Below, piece after piece: positions 1 to 6,973 of a DNA stretch of 8,174 nt. Position 1 is the first letter of the stretch. The number at the start of each line of letters is the position of its first letter. A model generated the notes under the pieces. That model ran no database searches. It worked only from the letters and a program-made list of their open reading frames with translations, and was not told where the DNA came from. Both the position numbers and the translations under genes were made by a program. Source of the stretch: Dictyoglomaceae bacterium (GTDB lineage: Bacteria > Dictyoglomota > Dictyoglomia > Dictyoglomales > Dictyoglomaceae); assembly GCA_026417425.1 (NCBI GenBank), contig JAOADF010000033.1, positions 1 through 8,174 on the forward strand, read 5' to 3'.

Positions 1-477
1 TTGAAGATCGCAATAATAGGGGATATAATGCACAGTAGGGTTGCTCGATCTAATATTTATGCATGGAGAATTCTAGGAAATAGTATAAACGTATGTGGAC
101 CGAGTACTCTAATTCCCCCAGGGATAGAAGATTTAGGTGTGGAAATAAGTTATAATTTAGATGAAGCCATTGAAAATGTAGATATTATTTATGTTTTAAG
201 ACTTCAATTGGAAAGACAAAAGAAAGGGCTTTTTCCATCTTTAAGGGAATACCATTTATTATTTGGAATTACTCCTGAAAGATTAAAAAGGGCAAAATCA
301 GATGTTTTAGTAATGCATCCAGGTCCTATGAACAGAGGAGTTGAAATTTCATCAGAAGTTGCAGATAGTGTTCACTCAGTTATAAATGAGCAAGTAACTA
401 ATGGTGTTGCTGTGAGAATGGCTCTACTTTATCTATTATTAGGAGGAGGGAAAATTGATGAAACTTCTCATTCGTAA
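1..477 (+). CDS. pyrB: Aspartate carbamoyltransferase catalytic subunit, C-terminal part (5' end outside window)
   Basis: This is the aspartate-binding half of aspartate transcarbamoylase, which joins carbamoyl phosphate and L-aspartate to give N-carbamoyl aspartate, the committed step of cytosolic pyrimidine synthesis. The visible 158 residues compare with about 305 in the family, so roughly the first half lies upstream. The first codon, TTG, is an ordinary internal leucine: it leads straight into the core motif [12 protein letters not shown] at residues 7-18, which is mid-protein in known enzymes. Other family signatures are RLQLERQ (67-73) in the mobile 240s-type loop, [13 protein letters not shown] (105-117), and the C-terminal helix with [16 protein letters not shown]. 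The reading frame is intact and the last 20 bases overlap pyrC. A regulatory pyrI is not seen here. Identity is very secure from the motifs and the operon. Confidence 0.96.
   Translation: MKIAIIGDIMHSRVARSNIYAWRILGNSINVCGPSTLIPPGIEDLGVEISYNLDEAIENVDIIYVLRLQLERQKKGLFPSLREYHLLFGITPERLKRAKSDVLVMHPGPMNRGVEISSEVADSVHSVINEQVTNGVAVRMALLYLLLGGGKIDETSHS
441..450 (+). promoter_or_regulatory. Ribosome binding site that decides the pyrC start
   Basis: The purine run AGGAGGAGGG inside the end of pyrB lies 7 bases before the ATG at 458 but only 4 before the in-frame TTG at 455. The spacing favours the ATG, giving a 436-residue PyrC. The site is embedded in the upstream gene, as expected for coupled translation. 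Confidence 0.75.
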
Positions 478-1768
478 TGCTCTTTTAATTTATCCCGAAA
501 GAGAGTTTCAAGAAAAAAGAGATATATATATTGAGAATGGAATAATAAAGGAAATAGGAGAGAATTTATATATTAATAATATTGATGAAGTTATTGATGG
601 AGAAGAAAAAATAATAGTTCCAAATATGACAGATATGCATACCCATTTGAGAGAACCTGGTTTTGAATGGAAAGAAGATTTATTATCAGGAAGTATGTCC
701 GCTATTGCAGGAGGTTTTACTTCTATAGCATGTATGCCTAATACTTCACCACCTTTAGATCAAAGATCTTTTATAGAATATATTTATAAAAGAACAAAAG
801 AAATAAATCTTGTTAATATATATCCTATTGGAACAATCACAAAGGGAAGAGAAGGAAAGGAATTATCTGAAATGGGGGATATGTATTTGGCAGGAGCAAA
901 GGGTTTTTCTGATGATGGAAGCTGTGTCATGAATAGTGAGATTTTAAGATGTGCCTTGGAATATTCAAAAATTTTCAATGTTCCAATAATAGAACATTGT
1001 GAGGATACTAATTTAACTCTTGAAGGATCCATGAATTGGGGAAAGGCAGCTACTCTTTTAGGTTTAAAGGGAATGCCATGGACTGCTGAAGCAAGTATTG
1101 TTGCAAGAGATATATTTTTAGCTCAATTAACTCAAGGTAAACTACATATAGCTCATGTTTCATGTTGGCAGAGTATTGAGATGATTAGGTGGGCTAAAAA
1201 ATATGGAATAAAAGTAAGCTGTGAGGTTACTCCTCATCATTTAATTTTAACAGAAGATTATGTAAAGGAAACTAATTATGATACAAATACTAAAGTAAAT
1301 CCTCCCTTAAGAACAAAGGAAGATCAAGAATCTCTATGGAAAGCTTTAGAGGAAGATATTATCGATGTTGTTGTTTCTGATCATGCTCCTCATCATCAAG
1401 ATGATAAACTAAAGGAGTATGATTTAGCAGAATTTGGAATATCAGGATTAGAAACTTTAGTTCCTTTAATAATAACTTACGGCTATTTTCATAGAAAATT
1501 ATCTCTGCCAAAACTTCTAAAGAAAATAAGTTATAATCCATCAAAGATTCTCAATATTCCATATATTCCTTTGGAAAAAGGAAATATAGCAAATTTAACA
1601 ATCATTGATTTAAAAAAGGAAAAGATAGTAAATCCATCAGAATTCTTTTCAAAAGGGAAAAATACTCCTTTTAAAGAGTGGAATCTTAAGGGTTGGCCTA
1701 TTATCACTTTAGTTAATGGAAAAATAGTTTTTAGAGAAGGGAAAATATTAAATGATAGAAGAATTTGA
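458..1768 (+). CDS. pyrC: Dihydroorotase, class I (zinc metalloenzyme)
   Basis: Dihydroorotase cyclises N-carbamoyl aspartate to dihydroorotate in the cytosol. The 436 residues match the usual 420-440 of the class I amidohydrolase-fold enzymes. The metal site is complete by comparison with the Bacillus type: the [10 protein letters not shown] motif gives D59, H61 and H63, KGFSDDG gives the bridging Asp near 152, IIEHCED gives H180, LHIAHVS gives H233, and VVSDHAPHH gives the catalytic D308. The N-terminal and C-terminal strands (IRNALLIYP and the final [10 protein letters not shown]) form the small beta-sandwich typical of amidohydrolases, and [12 protein letters not shown] is a dihydroorotase signature. 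I chose the ATG over an adjacent upstream TTG because of Shine-Dalgarno spacing. The gene overlaps pyrB by 20 bases and pyrK by 17. Allantoinase or hydantoinase is unlikely given the operon and the LREPG motif. Confidence 0.96.
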   Translation: MKLLIRNALLIYPEREFQEKRDIYIENGIIKEIGENLYINNIDEVIDGEEKIIVPNMTDMHTHLREPGFEWKEDLLSGSMSAIAGGFTSIACMPNTSPPLDQRSFIEYIYKRTKEINLVNIYPIGTITKGREGKELSEMGDMYLAGAKGFSDDGSCVMNSEILRCALEYSKIFNVPIIEHCEDTNLTLEGSMNWGKAATLLGLKGMPWTAEASIVARDIFLAQLTQGKLHIAHVSCWQSIEMIRWAKKYGIKVSCEVTPHHLILTEDYVKETNYDTNTKVNPPLRTKEDQESLWKALEEDIIDVVVSDHAPHHQDDKLKEYDLAEFGISGLETLVPLIITYGYFHRKLSLPKLLKKISYNPSKILNIPYIPLEKGNIANLTIIDLKKEKIVNPSEFFSKGKNTPFKEWNLKGWPIITLVNGKIVFREGKILNDRRI

Positions 1769-2498
1769 AATAATTAGCAATGAAAGATTAGATAAAGATA
1801 TTTTTCTTTTAGTTCTTAAAAATGACTTATCTTTTAGAGCATTACCTGGACAGTTTGCAATGATAAAAGTGTCAGATTCTTATGATCCTCTTCTCTTAAG
1901 ACCTTTCAGCTTTTTTAAAGTATCCCAAGATACAATAGAATTTTTATATCAAATCAAAGGGAGAGGAACATATATATTAAGTAGGAAAAGGACAGGAGAT
2001 AAGTTAAGAGTCTTAGCCCCTTTGGGAACAAATTTTCCAATTCCTAATGGAGAAAAAAAGATAGCAATTATTGGTGGAGGAATGGGGATTGTTCCCTTAA
2101 CATTTCTTTTGGATTTCTTATCTAAAAATACAAAAGTCTATTCCTTTATTGGCTTTTCTACAAAAATTTTTAAAGGAATTTTAGAAAATTTTGAAAGAAA
2201 GAGTGATTTTCTTTTAATTACGACAGAGGATGGAACCTTAGGAGAAAAAGGCAAAATTATAGATTTTATAAAGGATTTAATGGATTTTGATAAGATTTAT
2301 GCATGTGGACCTATACCTATGCTTAAAGAAATTTGGAAAAGAGTAGAAGAAAAAGAAAGACTCTATCTTTCTTTGGAAGAAAGAATGGGATGTGGAATTG
2401 GAATATGCTTAGGATGTATTTTTTGGGGAAGAGAGAAAAACTTACATATATGTAAAGATGGTCCTGTAGTTTCAGGAGTGGAGGTATATTTTGAGTGA
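1752..2498 (+). CDS. pyrK: Dihydroorotate dehydrogenase B, electron transfer subunit (FAD, [2Fe-2S])
   Basis: PyrK passes electrons from the FMN of PyrD through a [2Fe-2S] cluster and FAD to NAD+, in a heterotetramer with PyrD. The order of domains is the standard one. An N-terminal FAD-binding barrel carries LLLRPFSFF (47-55), the RxYS-like flavin motif, and GRGTYILS (70-77). A nucleotide-binding domain follows with IAIIGGGMGIVPLTFLL (104-120) and YACGPIPML (183-191). The C-terminal cluster motif has C214, C219, C222 and C234 (C-x4-C-x2-C-x11-C), so all four ligands are present. The length of 248 residues is typical. GAAGGG at 1736-1741 precedes the ATG by 10 bases, and the start lies inside the end of pyrC. 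The gene ends in a GTGA overlap with pyrD, which suggests the two subunits are made in a coupled way. Confidence 0.95.
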   Translation: MIEEFEIISNERLDKDIFLLVLKNDLSFRALPGQFAMIKVSDSYDPLLLRPFSFFKVSQDTIEFLYQIKGRGTYILSRKRTGDKLRVLAPLGTNFPIPNGEKKIAIIGGGMGIVPLTFLLDFLSKNTKVYSFIGFSTKIFKGILENFERKSDFLLITTEDGTLGEKGKIIDFIKDLMDFDKIYACGPIPMLKEIWKRVEEKERLYLSLEERMGCGIGICLGCIFWGREKNLHICKDGPVVSGVEVYFE

Positions 2499-3415
2499 AT
2501 TCTAATTTACAAGTAAAATTAGGAAGTCTTATATTTAAAAATCCCATATTATTAGCTTCAGGGACATCAGGATTTGGTAAGGAAATATCTAAATTTTATT
2601 CCTTAGAAATCTTAGGAGGATTTGTAACTAAAAGTATAACCTTAAAGCCAAAAAGAGGAAATCCTCCACCAAGAATTTGGGAAACTCCTTGTGGTCTATT
2701 AAATTCTATAGGTTTAGAAAATCCCGGTCTTGAAAAATTCCTTGAAGAGGAAATGCCCTTTTTAGAAAAAATTAATACAAATATTTTCATTTCAATTGCA
2801 GGTGAAAGTATTAAGGAGTACGAGGAATTAGCAAAAAATTTAAAAGATTTAAAAATCTCAGGAATAGAGCTAAATGTTTCATGTCCTAACGTAGATAAAG
2901 GAGGATTGCAATTTGGAGTAGATGCGAATATTCTTTATGAATTAACTAAAAATATTGTACAAATATCTCAAAAGCCTGTGTGGGTAAAATTATCTCCTGA
3001 AGCAGAAAGAATTTTAGATATAGTAGATATTGTTAAAAATGCGGGAGCTGAAGCAGTAGTTGTTTTTAATACCTTTTTAGGATTAGCTATTGATTGGAAA
3101 AATAGGAAACCTGTATTTAAAAGGATATTTGCTGGTTTATCAGGACCATCTATTAAACCTTTAGTTCTAAGATATATCTGGGAAATATACCAGAAAAAAT
3201 CTCTTCCTATAATTGGATGTGGAGGAATAATAGAGTTTGGTGATGTAATGGAATATATTTTGGCAGGAGCATCTTTAGTAGAAATTGGAACTGCTAATTT
3301 TATTAATCCTAATATTGGAAAGGAAATTGTCTTAGAGCTTGAAAATTACTTTAGAGAAGAAAAAATTCAAGACTTGATAGGTTTAGCTCATAAGAGAAAG
3401 GAGGATTTTTCATGA
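2495..3415 (+). CDS. pyrD: Dihydroorotate dehydrogenase B, catalytic subunit (class 1B, FMN)
   Basis: This subunit oxidises dihydroorotate to orotate on FMN in the cytosol. It is class 1B: the active-site base is a cysteine, C130 in ELNVSCPN (126-132), at the position known for the Lactococcus 1B enzyme, and pyrK lies directly upstream. FMN and substrate motifs are NPILLASGTSGFG (16-28), GGFVTKSITLKPKRGNPPPR (41-60) with K46, PCGLLNSIGLENPG (65-78), VKLSP with K165, and NTFLGLAIDWKNRKPV. The usual GGLSGP motif reads AGLSGPSIKP here, a mild change. The length of 306 residues is normal. The start is GTG, because the frame offers no nearby ATG and GGAGG at 2480-2484 sits 10 bases upstream. The gene overlaps pyrK by four bases (GTGA) and pyrF by four (ATGA). 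Confidence 0.95.
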   Translation: MNSNLQVKLGSLIFKNPILLASGTSGFGKEISKFYSLEILGGFVTKSITLKPKRGNPPPRIWETPCGLLNSIGLENPGLEKFLEEEMPFLEKINTNIFISIAGESIKEYEELAKNLKDLKISGIELNVSCPNVDKGGLQFGVDANILYELTKNIVQISQKPVWVKLSPEAERILDIVDIVKNAGAEAVVVFNTFLGLAIDWKNRKPVFKRIFAGLSGPSIKPLVLRYIWEIYQKKSLPIIGCGGIIEFGDVMEYILAGASLVEIGTANFINPNIGKEIVLELENYFREEKIQDLIGLAHKRKEDFS

Positions 3416-4140
3416 AAGATCCATTAATTGTTGCCTTGGATTTTCCTACGGAATATCAGGCATTAAAAATGGTAGAAAATCTTTTACCAATGGTAAAAAA
3501 CTTCAAAGTAGGTTTAGAACTATTTGTTTCTGCTGGACCTCAAATTGTATCAACAATAAAAGAGATGGGAGGGGAGGTATTTATAGATTTAAAACTCTTT
3601 GATATTCCTAATACTGTAGCAAGAACTCTTGAAAAACTTATAGAATTAGATCCTATAATGATCACTTTACATGTTTTAGGGGGAGAAGATATGTTGAGAA
3701 AATCGGTGGAAATTGCAGAAAAATATAAAATTAATAACAAAAAGGAAACCCCTTATTTATTAGGAGTTACGGTTTTAACAAGTTTTTCAGAAGAAGGATT
3801 TAGAAGAAGTTGGGGTGTATCTCGTTCCCTTCCAGAACAGGTTCTTTTTCTCGCTCAGTTGGCTCAAGAAACCGGTTTAGATGGAGTTATTGCATCTCCT
3901 CAGGAAATAGAATTGCTTAGAAAAAATCTTAAAAAAAGATTGCTCATAGTAACTCCAGGAATAAGATTAACAAGAGATATAAAAGATGATCAGCAGAGAA
4001 TAATGACCCCAAAGGAAGCACTAGAAAAGGGGTCAGATTATCTAGTAATTGGAAGACCAATTACTGCTCATCCTAATCCTTCTTCTGTAGTTCAAGAGAT
4101 AAGGGATCAGATATCAGATATCCTTGAGAGCAGGATTTAG
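3412..4140 (+). CDS. pyrF: Orotidine 5'-phosphate decarboxylase
   Basis: PyrF decarboxylates OMP to UMP, the last step of the pathway, in the cytosol and without a cofactor. The beta/alpha barrel motifs are complete: IVALDFPT with D10, FKVGLELF with K32, the catalytic array DLKLFDIPNT with D59, K61 and D64, then GVTVLTSF (118-125), GLDGVIASPQE (155-165), IVTPGIRL (179-186) and the phosphate-binding YLVIGRPIT with R215. The length of 242 residues is normal for the bacterial short group. AAAGGAGG at 3397-3404 lies seven bases before the ATG, which overlaps the pyrD stop as ATGA. No pyrE follows. The last 68 bases overlap the oppositely oriented feoC, and two inverted repeats lie in the 3' part, so this end of the gene may also serve the converging operon. 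Confidence 0.96.
   Translation: MKDPLIVALDFPTEYQALKMVENLLPMVKNFKVGLELFVSAGPQIVSTIKEMGGEVFIDLKLFDIPNTVARTLEKLIELDPIMITLHVLGGEDMLRKSVEIAEKYKINNKKETPYLLGVTVLTSFSEEGFRRSWGVSRSLPEQVLFLAQLAQETGLDGVIASPQEIELLRKNLKKRLLIVTPGIRLTRDIKDDQQRIMTPKEALEKGSDYLVIGRPITAHPNPSSVVQEIRDQISDILESRI
4004..4035. repeat. Inverted repeat TGACCCC / GGGGTCA inside pyrF
   Basis: TGACCCC (4004-4010) and GGGGTCA (4029-4035) are perfect 7-base inverted arms around an 18-base loop. The C4/G4 run stands out in this AT-rich sequence. It codes for part of pyrF (the IMTPKEALEKGSD region) and lies 38 bases beyond the feoC stop on the opposite strand. It could form a weak hairpin in either transcript, or be chance. Confidence 0.4.
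4044..4065 (-). terminator. Perfect 9-bp stem-loop just past the feoC stop, possible feo transcript end (no U-tract)
   Basis: On the minus strand AGTAATTGG, loop TCTT, CCAATTACT form a perfect 9-bp hairpin that starts 7 bases after the feoC TAG. It lies within pyrF, where it encodes the LVIGRPIT phosphate-binding stretch. No run of T follows directly in either direction, so it is not a canonical intrinsic terminator. A role in ending or stabilising the feo mRNA is inference from position. Chance within the coding sequence is the alternative. Confidence 0.35.
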
Positions 4141-4315
4141 AAAAAGAGCATAAATTACATGGAGAAGGAGGTGATTTTTCTCTAAAAAATCCTAAATCTC
4201 TTAGTTGGATTGAAATAAGTTCCCAATCTTCAAGGGTAAGATTAAATTTTTCTCTTATCTCCTTTTCATTTACAATTTTATTTTTCTCAATGTATCTGAT
4301 GATTTTTTCAATCAT
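4073..4315 (-). CDS. feoC: FeoC-like winged-helix protein with cysteine cluster
   Basis: This small 80-residue protein looks like the FeoC family, whose members have a winged-helix fold and often a cysteine motif that binds an Fe-S cluster and modulates FeoB. Residues 1-45 (MIEKIIRYIEKNKIVNEKEIREKFNL and onward) fit a small helix-turn-helix, with a hydrophobic pattern typical of winged helices. Residues 53-62 carry C53, C56 and C62 (C-x2-C-x5-C). I see only three cysteines, where well-studied FeoC has four. Its ATG overlaps the feoB stop as ATGA, and GGAAGGA on the minus strand lies about 10 bases upstream, so it is the last gene of the fur-feoABC operon. Codons 59-80, including C62, overlap the convergent pyrF end. 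The assignment rests mainly on position, size and the cysteines. Confidence 0.75.
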   Translation of the reverse strand: MIEKIIRYIEKNKIVNEKEIREKFNLTLEDWELISIQLRDLGFFREKSPPSPCNLCSFSKSCSQGYLISDPLSLELQKKD

Positions 4316-6282
4316 AGAAGAATAATCCTTCCTAAATAGTAGATTAAAAGGGAAAGAATATATGAAAAGGTTAAAGAATAGATAATACTAAATAATGTCC
4401 ATTTTTTAGAGTTAGTTTCTTTGTAAATTGTTGCAAGGGTGGCAGCACATGGAATATAAAGAATTTGGAGAACCATAAAACTGTATGCAGTCAAAGGATT
4501 AATCTCAGAAAGAAGAATATTTCTTAAGTTTTCTCCACTGGCTTGATAAATTGTGGATATAGTGGATAGGCTTGCCTCTTTTGCTATAAATCCTGTAATA
4601 AGTCCTAATACCAGTTGCCAATTAAAACCAAGGGGTTTTAATAAGGGAAGAAAAATTTTCCCTAAGGATGCTAAGTATGAGTTTTCAATATTATTTGAAG
4701 GGATATTTCCCAAAATCCAAACTATTGCAGAGAGAAAAACCATCACAGTTCCTGCCCTTTCCAGAAATATCTTTAATTTCTCCCAAAGGTAAATTCCTAC
4801 AATTCTCATGTTAGGTAATTTATAGAGAGGAAGTTCCATTATTAGAGGAGAAAAGGACCCTTTCAAAAGGAATTTTCTTATGATTTTTCCACTAATAAAT
4901 ACAGCTATAAGGCTAATAACATATAAAGAGAGTAAAATAAAACCTGCATATTTAGGAAAAAAAATGCCAGCAAAAAAGGCAGAAACAAGAATTCTTGGAA
5001 CGCATGGAATAAAGGGATTTATAAGAGTTAATAATATTCTATCCTTCTCCTCTTCCATAGTTCTTACCCCCATAATACCAGGAACATTACATCCATAACT
5101 CATCATAAGAGGTAAAAAGGCTTTTCCATGAAGTCCAAGGATATGCATAATTCTATCCGTTACAAAGGCAACTCTTGCTAAATATCCTGTATCTTCTAAT
5201 ACTGCTAATAAGAAAAAGAATATTACTATAAGAGGCATAAAACTTAATAAAATGGAAACTCCCTGCCAGACTCCATTAAAAATAAGTTCCTTCCAGAAAT
5301 TTGGTAAAAATAAAAAGATCTTCTCTAGAAGATTGTGAATTAGATTTATAAAGTTCTCCCATGGCCCTAATAGTAAATCGTTAATAGTATATGTCAACCA
5401 GAAAATTAAACCTAAAATTATAAAACTTATAGGGAGACCAAGAATAGGATGGGTAAACCAATGATCTAATTGATCACTTAATGTTATGACTGGAGTTTTT
5501 GGTTTTTCTAAAGTATCTGATAGAATTTTTTTGATCCAATTGTATCGGGCATTAGCTAAGATTATTCCAGTATCTTCTCTTTTTCCTATTAATTTCTCAA
5601 TTTCCTCATAATTTATTTTGTCTATTACTAAATTTTTTACAATTTCATCTCCTTCTAACAATTTTATAGATATAAATCGTGAATTATATCCATCCAAATT
5701 TTTTGGTAATTTTTCTTCTATTTTTTCAATAATTTTTTCCAAATCACCATAATCTATTTTTTTAGGTAGATATTTTTGTTGTCCTTCAAAAATCTTTATA
5801 ATTTTTTCTATTAAATCTCCAATTCCTATTCCTTTATTTGCTACCATGGGAATTACAGGAATTCCTAATTTTTCTTCTAATTTTATAAAATCTATCCTAT
5901 ATTTTTTTTCCGATAGAAGATCAATCATATTCAAAGCTAAAATAACCTGTGAATATAATTCTAAGATTTGAGCAAGAAGATAAAGGTTTCTTTCTAAGGA
6001 TGAAGCATCTGCAATAACTACAACAATATCTGGTTTTTCCCTAATTATAAAATCCCTTGCAATGATTTCTTCCACAGAACGAGATGTAAGACTATAGGTA
6101 CCAGGAAGATCAATGATTTCTAAAACATAATTATCTTTTATATATATTCCTTCTTTCTTTTCTATAGTTTTGCCTGGCCAATTACCAGTATGCTGTCTTA
6201 ACCCAGTAAGAAGATTAAAAATGGTACTTTTTCCTACATTAGGATTACCACAGAGAGCGACTCTAATCTTCTTTTTTTCCAT
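4312..6282 (-). CDS. feoB: Ferrous iron transporter FeoB (G-protein-coupled membrane permease)
   Basis: FeoB moves Fe2+ across the inner membrane, using an N-terminal GTPase domain. The G motifs are all present: G1 GNPNVGKST (12-20), G2 T39 in GNWPGKT, G3 DLPG (58-61), G4 NMID (118-121) and a G5 loop near VANKGIG (147-153). A Lys/Glu-rich helical GDI-like spacer spans about 170-260. The membrane domain runs from about 280 to 655, with several clear hydrophobic spans (about 282-300, 340-361, 432-466, 510-527, 600-620, 630-655). Conserved membrane motifs are LEDTGYLARVAF (362-373), GCNVPGI (397-403, C398), GFIAKEA (564-570) and PCAATLATI (611-619). The second gate reads PFIPCVPRILV (423-433); C427 is kept, but the common SAR step is altered. 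At 656 residues it is typical. It starts inside the end of feoA (20-base overlap), with AGAGGTGGAG upstream. Confidence 0.97.
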   Translation of the reverse strand: MEKKKIRVALCGNPNVGKSTIFNLLTGLRQHTGNWPGKTIEKKEGIYIKDNYVLEIIDLPGTYSLTSRSVEEIIARDFIIREKPDIVVVIADASSLERNLYLLAQILELYSQVILALNMIDLLSEKKYRIDFIKLEEKLGIPVIPMVANKGIGIGDLIEKIIKIFEGQQKYLPKKIDYGDLEKIIEKIEEKLPKNLDGYNSRFISIKLLEGDEIVKNLVIDKINYEEIEKLIGKREDTGIILANARYNWIKKILSDTLEKPKTPVITLSDQLDHWFTHPILGLPISFIILGLIFWLTYTINDLLLGPWENFINLIHNLLEKIFLFLPNFWKELIFNGVWQGVSILLSFMPLIVIFFFLLAVLEDTGYLARVAFVTDRIMHILGLHGKAFLPLMMSYGCNVPGIMGVRTMEEEKDRILLTLINPFIPCVPRILVSAFFAGIFFPKYAGFILLSLYVISLIAVFISGKIIRKFLLKGSFSPLIMELPLYKLPNMRIVGIYLWEKLKIFLERAGTVMVFLSAIVWILGNIPSNNIENSYLASLGKIFLPLLKPLGFNWQLVLGLITGFIAKEASLSTISTIYQASGENLRNILLSEINPLTAYSFMVLQILYIPCAATLATIYKETNSKKWTLFSIIYSLTFSYILSLLIYYLGRIILL

Positions 6283-6505
6283 TCTCCACCTCTACTATTA
6301 TATTTTGAGCAATAACTCTTCCTAAAGCTAAGTTTGTATCTTTTACTTTAACAATTACAGGGCCAAAACTTTTCTGTATGAGGATTATTTCTTCTCCTGG
6401 AATTATTCCCAATTCTGCTAATCTTAATATTCTTGTTCTTCCTCCTTTTATGGTTAAAACCTTTCCCTTCTCTCCTTTTTTCATTTCATATAAAGCTTTT
6501 ACCAT
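6263..6505 (-). CDS. feoA: FeoA, SH3-like partner of FeoB
   Basis: FeoA is a small cytoplasmic SH3-like protein needed for FeoB-dependent Fe2+ uptake, probably by acting on the G domain. The 80 residues show the family pattern: KGEKGKVLTIKGG (10-22), the RILRLAELGIIPGEEI segment (25-40) with the LGI-PG turn, a central strand GPVIVKVKDTN, and the end LALGRVIAQNIIVEV (59-73). The ATG at 6505 has GGAGAG about 7 bases upstream; a later Met at residue 8 would lack a good ribosome site. It begins two bases after the fur stop and overlaps feoB by 20 bases, so it is co-transcribed and probably translationally coupled. Confidence 0.93.
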   Translation of the reverse strand: MVKALYEMKKGEKGKVLTIKGGRTRILRLAELGIIPGEEIILIQKSFGPVIVKVKDTNLALGRVIAQNIIVEVENGKKED

Positions 6506-6507
6506 TA

Positions 6508-6957
6508 CTATCTCTCCAAACTTAGTTTTCTTTTTACATCTTCAGGATATTTATCTTGACAATCTTTACAAATTCCATAAATCTGAACTCTATATGAAGT
6601 TATTAAAAAATCTTTACTGTTTAGTTCTGTTTTCCAGCCTTTTAGCCAATCTGGATTCTCCTCTAAAATTTTTCCGCATATAAGACATTGATAATGAAGA
6701 TGTGGGGTTAAATTACTTTCGTAATGAATATGTCTTTCTTCAAAGGAAATCTGTCTTATTAATCCTAATTTTTCAAGTAATTTACAAGTTCTGTAAACAG
6801 AAGTAAAGGAAATATCTTTATTTTTCTGAGATATTTTCTCATGAATTTCATTTAGTGAGAAATGACCTTCTTTATTTTCCTCAAAAAACTCTAAAACTGC
6901 TACTCTCTGTTTACTCATTCTTAATCCAAGATCTTTAAAAGTTTTTCTTAATTCCAT
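6508..6957 (-). CDS. fur: Fur-family metalloregulator (probably ferric uptake regulator)
   Basis: This is a dimeric DNA-binding repressor of the Fur superfamily, 149 residues as usual. The N-terminal winged helix spans about 1-82, with LRMSKQRVAVLEFF (12-25), H32 in HFSLNEIHEKI, and the recognition-helix region FTSVYRTCKLLEKLGLI (51-67). The dimer domain follows, with HIHYE (76-80), HLHYQCLICGK (86-96) and a C-terminal IYGICKDC. C91/C94 and C130/C133 form the structural zinc site. Glu occurs at 80 and 99, where PerR has Asp, so I favour Fur over PerR; Zur is less likely given the feo genes downstream. AAGGAG (6966-6971, minus strand) lies 8 bases before the ATG. As the first gene of the operon, under a promoter flanked by Fur-type repeats, it is probably self-regulated. 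The exact metal is inference. Confidence 0.9.
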   Translation of the reverse strand: MELRKTFKDLGLRMSKQRVAVLEFFEENKEGHFSLNEIHEKISQKNKDISFTSVYRTCKLLEKLGLIRQISFEERHIHYESNLTPHLHYQCLICGKILEENPDWLKGWKTELNSKDFLITSYRVQIYGICKDCQDKYPEDVKRKLSLER

Positions 6958-6973
6958 TCCCGTTTCTCCTTAG

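Noticed and set aside
1..3. TTG as a start codon for pyrB
   Set aside because: It sits inside the conserved strand before [12 protein letters not shown], which is mid-protein in aspartate carbamoyltransferases. It is the window edge, not a gene start.
455..457. TTG as the start of pyrC
   Set aside because: It lies only four bases from the Shine-Dalgarno run; the following ATG at 458 has better spacing and codon.
784..1032. Open frame on the - strand within pyrC
   Set aside because: It is antisense to the zinc-site coding region of pyrC and has no independent support.
4110..4122. Two GATATC palindromes separated by one base near the pyrF end
   Set aside because: They cannot form a hairpin beyond about four base pairs, no T-run follows, and the sequence is explained by PyrF and FeoC coding.
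4159..4185. Tiny reading frame of eight codons (ATG GAG AAG GAG GTG ...) around a strong Shine-Dalgarno sequence
   Set aside because: The Shine-Dalgarno sequence lies inside this frame rather than before it, and the stretch is coding for feoC on the other strand.
4173..4191. GATTTTT / AAAAATC inverted repeat after pyrF as a terminator
   Set aside because: The stem is nearly all A-T, no T-run follows it on the pyr strand, and it lies within feoC coding sequence.
4553..5098. Open frames on the + strand opposite feoB (4553-4792 and 4880-5098)
   Set aside because: They are antisense to conserved FeoB membrane motifs, lack ribosome sites, and resemble no family I know.
6378..6683. Open frame on the + strand across the feoA/fur junction
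   Set aside because: It is antisense to well-conserved feoA and fur, has no ribosome site, and its low-complexity hydrophobic product looks like a shadow.
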